From assembly GCA_013400155.1 (NCBI GenBank), contig VXBM01000016.1:1562457-1626456 (forward strand): 64,000 bases of DNA, in the 5' to 3' direction. Source of the DNA: Helopsaltes ochotensis (Eukaryota; Chordata; Aves; Passeriformes; Locustellidae). The translations under genes were made by a program, and so were the position numbers. This document shows, piece after piece, positions 43,501 to 54,024 of this stretch; position 1 is the first letter of the stretch, and every line of letters starts with the position of its first letter. The notes under the pieces were generated by a model that was given only the letters and a program-made list of their open reading frames with translations, was not told where the DNA came from and made no database searches.

Positions 43501-46500
43501 ATTTGTAAGACAAAGTTCAGGCTAGGAAGGACATACTTTTTGACATGAACTTTCTAGGGAGAACTACTCTGAGGCAGAGAAATTGAGAACTGGAGAGAGC
43601 TGCAGTGTCTGTTAGCCTCCATGATGAAAGGCAGCTCTCAGACCAGCTGATCAGGCATGGCTGGCTGAAAGACTACACCAACTTGCGCTGCTGAAGAGCA
43701 CAAGAACACTCTCATACACACGCCTTGCAAAATTCTGGTGTAAGCTGCAAGGCCTGCATATTCCACGATAACATAATAGAGTAATTTTAGCTTTGATTCA
43801 GGCTTCTTTGCTGGAAGAAGTTGGTTTGTTTCTATCAACCTGACAGAAAAGCCATTGCTTGCATGACGGCATGACTGCCAAAATGATTAGGAAACACACC
43901 ATTTCAGCCATTATTCAAAGAAAATGTGTTAGAAGTCTTCTACCTATGTTGGAAGTCATAGAATAAACAAAAACTGTTCCCACCTGTGAGCTTGATGAAG
44001 GTCAGAGCTAGAACTCTCCCAAACACTTCAAGCCTTTCTGACTACAAAGCACCAAATCTGCAGGAGCCCCTTGTCCACTCATTCAGGATCCAAGTAAGCA
44101 GCATAAAAATAAAATACTTCTTACATTCAGTGGTCTGCTTCTAGTTAACATCCACATGTACCAGTGAGGTAGATATTTTTATCTTGTTTACTTCTAAGTA
44201 AAAGAAACGACATCACAGAGAGGTTGAATCTCTGTGGGGAATCAGTATTGCGCCAGGAACTGAAGTGAGGCATTTCTGACTCCAGTTTGCGGATTGTATT
44301 TCTTTATGATTTATGAGTGGGTGACAAAAATATGAAAACAGATGGAAAGTTTGACTTTTTGTTGTGTAAATTAAGTGAAAAAAATTGTATTACAAATATT
44401 CAAGTAAAGCACACCAAGCATTGTCAGCTACACTCGGATTATCACCCCCTAAGTAATGACCTGCATTTCTTCCTTTACTCAAAAACTTCACTCTTATTAT
44501 CACAGAAGACAGTTCTCTGAGCAAGTGAACAGTTCCCATTTATCTTGCAATCTGATTGTTTTTCATGTCTAGTCAGCACTGAAAGCAGATTTTCTAATAA
44601 ATTCCCATTGCTTGCACTGAAGACTTTGAACAAATGCTCTCCACATAATACACTTGACAAACAAGTAACTCACCATCAGTAGCTTGAAGGCTGTATGTCA
44701 GGCCCAGGGCCAGGTAACCCTTTGCTAGGGACTCTCCAGCATCGTCACCCAGGTCTATCACCATTTTAGCAAAGTGTTCTCCTTCTTCCAGCTGCAAAAG
44801 AGGTAGGTTGAGTCTTACAGGCATTTTCTCTATACTTGCTCCAATAAAATTTACCATTAAGCTTACCTGTAAGTGATCTGAGAGCCATTCACACAAGGGC
44901 TTTCAGAGATCCCAGTGAACACTCATAAAAAGGAGAATGTAGAAGGTCAGATCAGCAGACCTTGGTGCATATGCAGTTTTGAGAACACTTCAATCATGCA
45001 GCCTTAAATGCAAATGCTGGATTAGCTGGACTACTTATAGGCTATCCTAGTAGAGCATTGAAAGCTCTAACAGGTTTCTTCCTTCAAAGGAAGTCCATTC
45101 AGTTATGCTTTCTGATTTTTTTTATACCTTAGCAAATTTTACTTTCTTTTAAAACATTGCAAGAGTAAAACAAGAAGCCACTAACTTCACTGAAAGCTCT
45201 CAGCTGCTGCTTGCATTTCTGCTGCCACAAGGATGCAGAAATTTCAGGACACAAATTTTGATCTGAACTAACACACTACCTTGGCAGCTCTTGCTGCCCT
45301 AGCCACTTTCTGCATGTTTTGCAAAGCCAAAATTTCCTTGAAAATACATTTTATATCATAGATAGTAATTGGAGGAGAGAGCAGTCACAATCTTTTAGGA
45401 TCAGCCTCCAAAATGATGAAATATGTAAGCTGGTCTCTTCTACTACATCACAGAGTGCTCCCCACAACCTTCCTTTCAACACATACCTACCAGCATCTGT
45501 AAAATCTGAGTTAATGGTAACAAAACAAAACAGTAAGTTAAGTATTTTATTACAGAATGAAGTGTTTCTCGATTCTAACTTTAAACTCTCATTCACATCA
45601 CTCACCCATTTTGAGTAGAAAAGACTAAGACCTGTATACTGTATATACCTTGAAAGGTGTAGGTTGGAGAGACATTGGCAAAACTTAAAAGCAATGCCTG
45701 AAAGACAGAGCCTACAGGAAGATCTCATTTCTGTACAAGACAGTATGCAGATCCTGTCACTCATAATCAGAGTCATCCCTAATCAAGAAGCAGACACCAC
45801 TACACTATCGGATAAATCCTCCTTTTAGAAACTTCTATTGCATCACAACTGGGATGGGGTTGTTTAATTTTGAGAAAGTACTTTTTTTGTTTGAAATCCA
45901 GCTGGTTTAGACACAAGTACTGTGGACATGTGACCTCTTAATACTCAGCTTTGTCAGACTTCAGCATCTCATGGCTCTTTAACATCTAAAATGACTCACC
46001 CATAACAATCTGGAATTAAAATGCACCATCAGACAAGATATTTGCCTTTTGCAGTGATCTGTTAATATGCTACCTATGAACAGAATCTACTTGACTAGAT
46101 GTAGCATCCTGTCAATGGGCCTCCTAGTCACATCACTTGAAAATATTCAGGTGACAAGATTAACTAATAGCTTCATAAACAAACAACCTGGGATTTATTA
46201 ATGATGTCAAGCATAAGAAGAAAATTACTTTTAACATGAGCCCGAAGAAAGGCTGAAAAGTGCCAGCGAAGAAGCAAATCTCCACTGCTTGGATTTCTTC
46301 CTCACTGGTGCAACTCCCTGAGGACATAGAATTCAAATTAGATGTAGAACCATTTTTCCCCAATTTCTGAAACCTCAGATCAGTCAGTCCAATGACCAAC
46401 ACATATGTCACCATCAAACCCTTTCCTGAAAGCGCTATGAAAGCATTAGTGTTGCTCATTGCCCTGTCAGCTGTGACTGTAGAGGCCACTCACTGACACA

Positions 46501-49500
46501 GAACCCCTCTTGTGGAATACTTGGACTTGTCAACCAAACTGTGCAAGACCTGTCTTTGAAGTATAATCCAAAGCCCACCAAAACCACTGGAAATAGTCCC
46601 CCACCTACTTCAGTAATGTTTAGATCACACCTTTAAACTCGGATCACACTGGGAAGATTGAGATTTCTTTCAAGAGATTCTTAACCTGTCAGTAGCCTTA
46701 CCAACTTCCCTGCCACATACTGAAATGTGTTTTGGACCATAGGCTAGGACAATGGAAGAAGTGTCCCATGACTTGCCACATAGAAAAAAGAACCCAAAAA
46801 ACAAAACCCACAAATGAACAACAAAACCCCCTCCTATACAATTATAACTGAATTCTTTACCCCTCAGAAACTTTTATGTAAGACATGAAATTTCTGCAGC
46901 CTGAAAATTCATTATGCACCTCTTTGCCACCATAAACAGCTATATTCCCACTCTCTTTCTTCAGTTTTTCTCCTCCACACACACACTTTCATCCAAGAAG
47001 TCTCCATTAGACAAAGAAAAGAGCTATACAAGGAACCCTAATCACTAGTGAACAAGAATAGGGGTGAAAAAAATGCATGGAAAAAAAGATTAAATGAAAA
47101 GTTTGAAGCTGAAATGAAGACATGTAAAATTGGAGAGATTTTGTTTCATTATTTCTCTGAATGGTCACCTGATGGTAATTCCAGTATCTGACTGTAAATA
47201 CCTATGCTGCATAAATCAGTAGTGCACCATTCAGCCTTCCTGCCTGCCAGTTACCCAGGGCCACCTGTCAGTATCAGATTAATCTAATGAATGAAAAATT
47301 AAAACCATAACTTTTCAGAGTGGCTGAAACAGCACTTCTAGCACATTCTTGTAAACATTTATTCATACTAAACACTAATGGCACTTTGACCAGCCACAAA
47401 GATTCTCATGAATGCAAACTTGGGTCAGCTGAATCTGCTTTGAAAATAAGGGGCCTCACAAACTCCAGCACAGCTGGTTCTGTTTATGAGAACATTTACT
47501 TTTCCTTCTTACAGCACTGAGATGTTTCCCCTGCCAGCCCTGCTGTGGCAGCCATCTGCCCCCTCTTCTCGCATTCTCCTGTTCCTCAGAAATTCTGGGC
47601 AAATGTGAAAAGCCAAATCTTTCACTCATATCACCCACTGTGAGGTTTCAACTCTCAAGTGCATCAGTCTTGCAGGTGGCCTAGTTAACTGTGAATCTGA
47701 AAAGTACTACCTGAAACAGGAATAACCCCTTGGGACACACTTGAGGTAACCAACTAAACTGCAAGGACTACCAGACTGCAGCCTGATAAAAGCTCCCCCT
47801 CCATATACCCGAGTGAGGGACTAGTGGTGAGCCTGAGCTGTGACCTGCCAGTAAAGCTGTGTTTGTGGGGGTCCTTAAGGATATGGGGTGTCTCCAGTCT
47901 GTATTGGGGAGATGAAAAAGGGAGGAGGGAATGCCACCATGTTATTCTTTTACAAGCAACAAAAAACAAAGTCTCAATGCCATCCCTCCAATCTGGCCCT
48001 TACTGTTCTACACATTTTTCTACATACTTTGCACTGAAAAGCTGGTGGAGAGAAAGGCAGCATTTCAGGTTGCAGGGAGAAGTTCCCTGCCTCCAAGACC
48101 TGCATGAAAGAAAGCAAGCATAGGGGAAAAACAACCTAAGAAGAACTTTCTGCATTTTGAACTCCATCTCTATAAAGTGTCAGGAGGCACCTGGAACCAC
48201 TAGCTAAGCAACCCCTCTATCCCACCAGAAAACAAACACCTGGCACCTGGAGGGAGACAGGCTGCCAAACTGTGAACTGACAGCAATGAGATGGTAATAC
48301 TCTGGGGTCGGTTGGGGTTTTTTCCCCTTTCACTTCCTCCTTCATATTTGATAGAAAAAGAACAGTGGCTAGCTGTGCTCTGCTGAGGGATGTTTCCCCT
48401 GGTACAGAGAGTGGCTGTTCCAGCCATCACTGTTATTTGGCCACAGGTTTTGGTGTGTGCTGAAGCCAAGCCCGGAGGCATACTGACAAGGGAGTGGAGA
48501 ACAGCAGGTGCTGTCCCCTGGCCTACTGCCACCCAGCTGGTGTACAACTGCCACCCAGATTGTTTTTAGAAAAGCTCAAGCCCTACCCCACTCAATCAAC
48601 AGCTTGCAGGACTAAGTAGGAATTGCACTTCTCACCAGCATACATTTAGAGTAACTAAGGACAAACAAATCAATGATATAGAGCAGGGTGAAAACAGCAC
48701 TTTATTGTGCCAAAAAAGAGGAGCACATCAAGGAAAAGGCAAGAAATACATCAAATGACACTGGACTTAGGACAGCAGACAAGGTTAATGAAGCAGGTGA
48801 ATTTGGACACTGGTGACATTGCACAATACCCAAGCACTTAAGAGATCAAAATCCTACAGAATGGGTATCAATACAAAATTACACATGATGTTAACTAGTT
48901 GAATGGACCTCTTTTTACCATTTTCATTACACTGGGTTGTAGCTATAGAGACTAATTCAAAGAGAAGAATATAAACATTGTGAAATGAGAATGGTAAGAG
49001 GAAAAATGCATAGGAAGAAGGTGGTCTATAAGGCATAGTCTAATGACAAGGTTTTGTCCCACAGCTGTTTACAGCACACAAAGCCAATCCTGTTACATAT
49101 GTCAGAAAAAAAAATCCTGTGCTTTCTATTGCTGGTCTAGTCAGCTTTTGCTCTCTGTGTCACCCTCGTTAAGCCCACCAAGTGTAAGTGTAAACTCAGC
49201 CCTCAGCACTTGGGAATACTCAGGCCTTTTCTCCATTGTAGCTAGAGTGGTTGGTTCACAAAAGCAATGTATAGAAAATGAAATTCTTGGTCATTTTTAA
49301 TGTCTAAAACTCATGAGACTGCCCCAGAACCACAGTGGTGGTGTAATCAAGAATGTCTTTTACAAGACAGAAGAAATACCTAGTAGCTCCTTGCCCTTCC
49401 CTGCTTTCTCAGCAGCCTCTCACTCTGGTGATGTCAATCCTCTCAGATGTCCATCAGCAGGCAGAGTAACTTCAGTAATGGGACTGGATTTCATCTTTTA

Positions 49501-52500
49501 ATATTACTCATACTGCACTATGACCTAGGCATTTCCAGGTGACTACAGGGTTCCTAAGTGACTTGGTACAAGCACATGCACAGCACTTATTATCTATAGC
49601 AGCAGGGTCAACAACAGACAGAAGGGGAGGGAAACACACTCTGATTAAGTGGTCTGTGAAAGTAATGAATGGTAAGCTGTTACCTCAGAAGTATGCAGCT
49701 CTAAATCTACATCCTGCCAATCCCCCTGACACACACACAGCGTGATGTCCTGACCTCATGGTATGTCTTACTCAGTTTTTATGACTCCATGCACAGTATT
49801 TCCTGCTCCAACACCATTTCTTCTCCCTTTCCCTGACTGATGGCATGATCTCTGTCTTTCCAGCAAAGTGCTGCAGCAGAGCACTTTGCTTTGCATACTA
49901 GTTCAAAGAAATGAGGGAAATTGTCTGAAGTACAGCACCACCCTGTGCTGCAGCTTTTGCCATGGGACAGAGTCCTTTGAAAAGCTCATATTAGCTCATA
50001 TTAGTTGGTAATACTGGTATCATTTGATGCTACACAAGTTTAACATTCCACCACTATTGCTAATATATCAACTACGGAACAATGAAATTGATAAGAGCAC
50101 GCCTCATGTCTTCCTGCTTTTTGTCAGAGCAGAGTTCTAGAAGATTCAAGCCTATCCTAGGACTACAGTCCAGTTTGCTCTATGTGTATTTACAGTATTT
50201 TCAACATGCCTCTATTGAAATCAATGGAGTAAAAGGCATGTGGAGTAAAAAGAAAGCATCAGAGTAACCCTAAATGCCTCAAACAAGGCTGCTAAAATGG
50301 AGAAATTCAGTATTTAATGCTTGCCTGTAGGAAGAAGTTCCATTTTTAGTATTTTCACAACACCTGCCATAACAGGATCCTGAAGAACCTAGAACCTTAG
50401 TAGTGAAATTAACAGTACTGTACTATTAAAATACTAAAAACAACAAGTCATATACTGCAACTCAAAGTCACTGCCAAAATAGGCAAGCGAGCATTCAGCT
50501 GAGACCATGCCAGGGAAGGCTGAGTGAAAGAGGAAATTGCAGCAAGCCTTTTAGTGAGCAGAACTCTGAATTTATAGTGGAGCAAGGCAAAGAAACCTCA
50601 GTATGGACATATTCCAGTGCAAGCTACCTCAACTCTTCTATAGAAATTTAAAACAATACTCTGACCTACAATAGTCAAAGACCTCACAGTGCATTCTGGA
50701 AAACTAAAGGACTGGGATAAACACAAATGGGTTTTCTGTTCGCTTCCTAGAATCATCCACGTGCAAGTTCAGCAAAGCTGGAAGGCTTAGCAGCACATTG
50801 CCTCAAAAGTATTTCTGAACCTACCACAAAAAACATTTACAACACCTGTGTAATGGTTTAGATACAATATAAAAGTTCCAACTTTGCTGTACAGGTCTGA
50901 CTGCATCCTGACCATACAAAAGTGGTTTACATATGTGCACTAGTTTTGAAGCTTTTCTGGTCCTCCAAGTCTACCGGCTTAAGCTTTAGTATTAATGAAG
51001 TATTGATTTCTCATTTACACTGGATTTTTTTTTGATTTTTGTTTTTCAAAACCTCTGACTCTGAAAAAGGTAGCCAAAACACTGCTCATACCACTCAGTT
51101 GTTTACTGCAGGCCCAATCCTGAAAGCTACTGGTTGATGGCGCAGATCGTCTCCTGATGTAAGCCAGCATGGTACCCCTAACATGCCAGTGGAGCACTGC
51201 CAACTTACATCAGTTAATGATCTGGTCATACTGCCACAGCAGAAGCTGGGGGAGGCTCAGTTCTTTTCTGCATCAGACTCTGTTATACATTGATTTGCAC
51301 TGTATGAATGCATCCATGTTTTCACTTTGATTTGTTTTGCACTGAGAGATTATCTCATAGATGTGATCGGAGCATCCTCAATGTTGTAAATCACTATAGT
51401 ACATTTCAATTAATTTTCTGTTTTCCCTGCTTTTAAAGTGTGCTGGGACACCATGTACAAAGCCAGCAAAACTAGTTAAGTGATCACTAGATTAATCATG
51501 AAAGAAACTGTTCTGTGCTTCTCATGATATTCTGTAATTATCCATTTGCATAAATGTTGTGGTTTTTTGTATTTTTTGTATTGCTAGTAACTGAAAGAAT
51601 AGTAAAGTACTGCTTGCCCATGGGCTATAAACAAACTGGCTATAATACTGCACCACACAGTAGACAGATGCAGGGCATAAATTAGCTGTTTCTTTTGGAT
51701 AAATGGTGATCTGATTTCACCCTTTTCCTGCCTAGCCCGCAATCAAGTACATGGATATATTTCCTAATTGAAAAATTAATCATATTTTATATGTTCTGAA
51801 AAGGAAGATGTATCTGAGTATTTGTAACTGCTAATATTTGTCCATTAGACTGTTCCTGTCCCATGTCTATCCTCCTTTCTATTTATACTGGCATTGATCA
51901 GCCTGTTCACTTCCAGTTTAAATTATTCAATTCTGATTTGATTGCCATGTAATTTAAATGCAAATAATTACTGTAAGGATGACATTTAGAAAAACAGCTC
52001 TGCTAAGCAGGAAGGTCTTTATTAGGCACAGGAGTCTGCCAGTAATATCAGAAGCACCCCTTTGACTAAGATGTGGGAACCTATCATTGCAGTTGTTTTA
52101 ACAGATGATCTGATTTCCCTTGGACTCCCCTTAATTAAAACTCTTCTATACCATCAAGTTTGCTATGAGGGTAAAGCATAGGCCACTGACTGAAAGGAAG
52201 GGGAGAGGGAGTATTTTTAATTTAGTTTTAGTTCATAAGGCTGTGCTCTAGATAACTGCAATAAAATTACCCTCTTGTGAAATCATGATTTTATTTCATA
52301 ATACCCCCCAGTTCTGAGCCAGGGTCTGATTGAATAACACTGAAAAGCATTTCACACAATAAAAAAGCAGTACATTGAAGAAAAACCCTCTTGTTTTGAA
52401 ATAATCAAAACCAGCTCATTTTTCTCTTCTTCCCTTGCCTTTCCTACTTTTTAGTGTTAGCCAGTTGTTTTATCAGCTCTATCATGTATGAGAAGTCTGG

Positions 52501-53838
52501 ACATACTGGATTGCCCAAGCTGGAATTGAATTAGTCTCACTGTCTTTTCAAAGTAATAACGTATTTTTATATGCTAGCTGTGCTTTGAAAACTTCATCAG
52601 ACATACTAAGAACAGCATTCAATACAGCTGTAATGCCTCGCTTTCACACTGTTTTAATATCTCTAAGAATCTGAAAAAACCTTATTTCATTTTAAAAAAA
52701 TAACATTCACTGTGACTTTTTTTTTTGTATCATTGAATGACTTTCAGACTTCAAAATCTAGAGACTGAGCTGTGGGTACAAGAGAGTTAAATTGCTCCAA
52801 ATGTAGAGCAGAAGTAGGTTGGGCAGTTCAGCAAGGATTCCCTGAAGATCCTCAGACTTGATGATTTTTCCTAGAAAAAGATGCTGCCCAGTTTTTGCTG
52901 ACTCACATATAAGCTTAACCATTACAGTTTGAACAGTTATAGTTCATGCAAAAACATACATCCTTCCTGATGGTGGTGTAAACTAATACAACTGAAGTTT
53001 AGCTGAACAGCAGCTTTCATCAGACAGGGATGTGGAAGGTGGGGAGGTAGGGTAAGGGAAGAAAACAACAGCAAATTGGCTTCTACAACTTTTCACCAAG
53101 ATCTGTGCAGATTCTTCTGGTATTTTCTTTCATGTTTTCTTGCATCTGTGTTTTGCTTCTATTTAGCAATTGTAATCCTTCACTGACTGCAGGGACACCT
53201 CGTGGTGAGGACAGGTGAGAACAGCAGGCTGCAGTTCAGTTAATTAAACCAAGTGACAGATGTTTCTGCTCCTTTGGATAATCAGAATTTCACAGGCACC
53301 AACTTCCACTCCCACTCTGCTTCTGGGGTGTACATTAACACATCCAGAACACAAAACACTGACACAGCAACTTAAGAACAAAGGACTGAGTTGTCCAGCA
53401 GACTTGAACTATTTAACAGTCCACTTATAACTATTAAATTGTGTCTTCCAAGGGCTACAAGAGTGGATGATTCAACGTGACACTCAGTTGAAGCAGCAGC
53501 CCTCAGAACGGCTGTTATGGCTTTCCCCCCTCCTCCTTTCTTCAATGTGCCAGCACAATACATTTTAATGACTCACCGCAAAATTTTTTGCAGGCATTTT
53601 TATTTTTTATAAAAAGCACACGTGTGTATGATTTTTAGCAGGGATTCCCTTTCTCCCCACTGCAACTACACTGTGGCATTGTCACTGCAGCACCTAATCC
53701 ATTACATAATAAGAATTGCATCAGCTTGCTTACCCAGTGCAGTGACCCAATGCAGACCTTGGCAGCCAGGAGAGGAACGGTGGGATCTGTAGGTCGCAGC
53801 TTAGCACACTCTTTGAGCACTGACACAGCATATGCCGA
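28384..53838 (-). CDS. TTC7A: TTC7A, internal five-exon portion; the gene runs off both sides of the window
   Basis: TTC7A is a TPR scaffold of the plasma-membrane PI4KA complex, in which TTC7 links the lipid kinase to FAM126/hyccin and to the EFR3 anchor and so supports PI4P production. Five minus-strand exons of 105, 118, 58, 73 and 161 nt join into one frame of 171 codons plus 2 nt; all junctions are GT-AG and all phases agree. The product is wholly helical and TPR-like. Its hallmarks are LRPTDPTVPLLAAKVCIGSL, YLALGLTYSLQATDA, ALQTLERARGLAPED and LLFSAQKHYQHALDVINMA. From memory of the family, TLKSTQDELNKKALQTLER and the FSAQKHYQHALDVINMA block fit TTC7A better than its paralogue TTC7B. 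About 171 of roughly 850 residues are present, from the middle to C-terminal part of the TPR array; start and stop codons lie outside. I see no frameshift or internal stop. In human, loss of TTC7A causes intestinal atresia with immunodeficiency. The main alternative, TTC7B, is unlikely. Confidence 0.92.
30295..30388 (+). mobile_element. CR1 LINE 3'-end fragment
   Basis: The stretch ends in the typical CR1 tail layout: GAGCAACCTGTTCCAGATGA, then CCTGCTTTGAGCAGGG, then TTGAACTGAGTGATCTCTCA, then AGGTCCTCTTCAAACTATTTTATAA. It is short and diverged. Confidence 0.85.
33640..33785 (+). repeat. Purine-rich tract
   Basis: The plus strand is dominated by G and A (for example GGAGGGAAGGGAAATGAAG). In the transcribed strand it reads as a long pyrimidine-rich stretch. 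No repeat family was recognised. Confidence 0.6.
34528..34713. promoter_or_regulatory. Small isolated CpG cluster inside an intron
   Basis: I count 14 CpG dinucleotides in about 185 bp, in a locally GC-richer patch, whereas the surrounding intron is strongly CpG-poor. It lies about 260 bp beyond the donor of exon D. It could be a small unmethylated regulatory element or alternative promoter. It could also be an old GC-rich insertion. No TATA or Inr arrangement was recognised. Confidence 0.35.
34977..35049 (-). CDS. TTC7A: TTC7A coding exon D (73 nt)
   Basis: The first base (A) completes the arginine codon split with exon C. The rest encodes ARGLAPEDHQIILYLSLQLA then LVRQ and ends between codons. 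The donor is CAG|GTATGT. The acceptor is the AG of TTAAAG after a T-rich tract; a second AG lies two bases further in but would break the frame, so the upstream AG must be used. ARGLAPEDHQ shows the proline-ended TPR turn, and ILYLSLQLALVRQ is the next helix A. Confidence 0.92.
35050..38384 (-). other. TTC7A: TTC7A intron between exons C and D
   Basis: This 3.3-kb intron is the shortest seen. It contains an A/C-rich low-complexity tract at 36540-36625 and a TAAT-rich stretch around 36280-36520. The small overlapping open frames near 35.7-36.25 kb lie on both strands, resemble no family I know and are treated as chance. Confidence 0.85.
36540..36625. repeat. A/C-rich low-complexity tract with C9A8 run
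   Basis: The plus strand is nearly G-free and includes nine C followed by eight A (about 36568-36584). It is likely length-variable and prone to sequencing error. Confidence 0.85.
38385..38442 (-). CDS. TTC7A: TTC7A coding exon C (58 nt)
   Basis: This is a short exon. Its first two bases (CT) complete an alanine codon with the G from the preceding exon; 18 codons follow (TLKSTQDELNKKALQTLE) and the last two bases (AG) start an arginine codon. The acceptor is CTACAG and the donor is GAG|GTGAGT. The charged sequence is an insertion between TPR helices and is the part that best separates TTC7A from TTC7B. The exon contains no ATG and is too short to be found as an ORF; it was recognised from peptide and splice sites. 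Confidence 0.92.
40460..40900 (+). mobile_element. CR1 LINE fragment, 3' third
   Basis: This is the clearest transposon in the window. Landmarks in order: CAGGTCAAGGGAGGTGATCT (40467), AAAAAAGGGCCATGAAAATG (40570), TTTTTCAGCCTGGAGAAGGG (40634), GTGATAGGACAAGGGATAATG (40740), GGTTTTAAAGTAGAAGAGGG (40759), GGAAGAAAATCTTAACTAGAAG (40799) and CAGGTTGCCCAAAGATGTTG (40839). The reverse-transcriptase C-terminal and tail region is broken by indels and stops; the short ORF at 40549 is its remnant. The extreme 3' end is missing or degraded. Confidence 0.93.
44146..44310 (-). mobile_element. Old MIR-type SINE remnant, reverse orientation
   Basis: Read on the plus strand it follows a reversed MIR: GTGAGGTAGATATTTTTATC (44164), an AAAAGAAACGA segment, CACAGAGAGGTTGAATC (44214), CCAGGAACTGAAGTGAGGCA (44253), CTGACTCCAGTTTGC (44276) and a closing TCTTTATGATT. 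The order and spacing of these blocks match the MIR core and tRNA-related head. It lies about 360 bp from exon B, on the downstream side in transcription. Confidence 0.75.
44674..44791 (-). CDS. TTC7A: TTC7A coding exon B
   Basis: This 118-nt exon encodes 39 residues plus one base. The peptide runs from LEEGEHFAKMVIDLGDD through SLAKGYLALGLTYSLQATD. It begins between codons, directly continuing ...GSLHW from the exon before, and ends with the first base (G) of the next codon. The acceptor is TTTTGCAG and the donor is G|GTGAGT. YLALGLTYSLQAT is the start of a TPR helix pair and one of the most characteristic strings of the TTC7 family. A longer open frame (44594-44896) reads through both splice sites; its ATG is intronic and should not be taken as a start. 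Confidence 0.94.
44792..53733 (-). other. TTC7A: TTC7A intron between exons A and B
   Basis: This 8.9-kb intron has no recognisable exon or transposon. It contains a perfect 11-bp inverted repeat with a 7-nt loop at 49862-49890 and AT-rich, TAAT-containing stretches around 51.3-52.3 kb. The open frames at 47.8-48.5 kb are short and unassigned. Confidence 0.85.
49862..49890. repeat. Perfect 11-bp inverted repeat with 7-nt loop
   Basis: AGCAAAGTGCT (49862-49872) is followed by GCAGCAG and then its exact reverse complement AGCACTTTGCT (49880-49890). It can fold into an uninterrupted 11-bp stem on either strand. The stem does not extend beyond this, so it is too short for a typical microRNA precursor. 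Confidence 0.9.
53734..53838 (-). CDS. TTC7A: TTC7A coding exon A (first in this window)
   Basis: This 105-nt exon encodes 35 residues, from SAYAVSVLKECAKLRP through PTVPLLAAKVCIGSLHW. It starts and ends between codons. The acceptor is very strong: an almost pure pyrimidine tract followed by CTCCAG. The donor is GTAAGC. AYAVSVLKECAKLRPTDP has the alanine and terminal proline pattern of the end of one TPR, and the rest begins the next repeat. The upstream exon, which in relatives ends in a segment like ALS..ACGK, was not found between here and 64000. Confidence 0.93.
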
Positions 53839-53999
53839 CTGGAGGGAGGAGTGGGAGAGAGGAGGAGGAAATAAAAAAGACTGATTAGACAATGCTGTTG
53901 AGAGTCCATACAAAATGTACATGTACAAAGAAGTGCTACGGATAAAAGAATCCCATGTCAGCAACAAGTCAGCAACTTTATTGCCACCTCCACAGGCAG

Positions 54000-54024
54000 A
54001 CGCGTGTGCGCACACACGCACACA
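54000..54024. repeat. Alternating purine/pyrimidine tract with 12-bp palindrome
   Basis: About 25 bases alternate purine and pyrimidine without a break and include the perfect palindrome GTGTGCGCACAC at 54004-54015. Such DNA can adopt the Z form. It lies 162 bp upstream, in transcription, of exon A. Confidence 0.8.

Larger units (their letters stand above)
38443..44673 (-). other. TTC7A: TTC7A intron between exons B and C
   Basis: This 6.2-kb intron contains the clearest CR1 fragment (about 40460-40900, sense to the + strand) and an old MIR-type SINE at about 44146-44310. Nothing else is recognisable. Confidence 0.85.

Noticed and set aside
44594..44896. 100-codon minus ORF taken as a gene
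   Set aside because: Only its middle (44674-44791) is coding, as TTC7A exon B. The ATG and the stop lie in intron.
45351..45776. 141-codon minus frame close to exon B
   Set aside because: Cysteine- and leucine-rich with no domain, and it overlaps a 99-codon frame on the opposite strand. Exon B is already explained by other coordinates.
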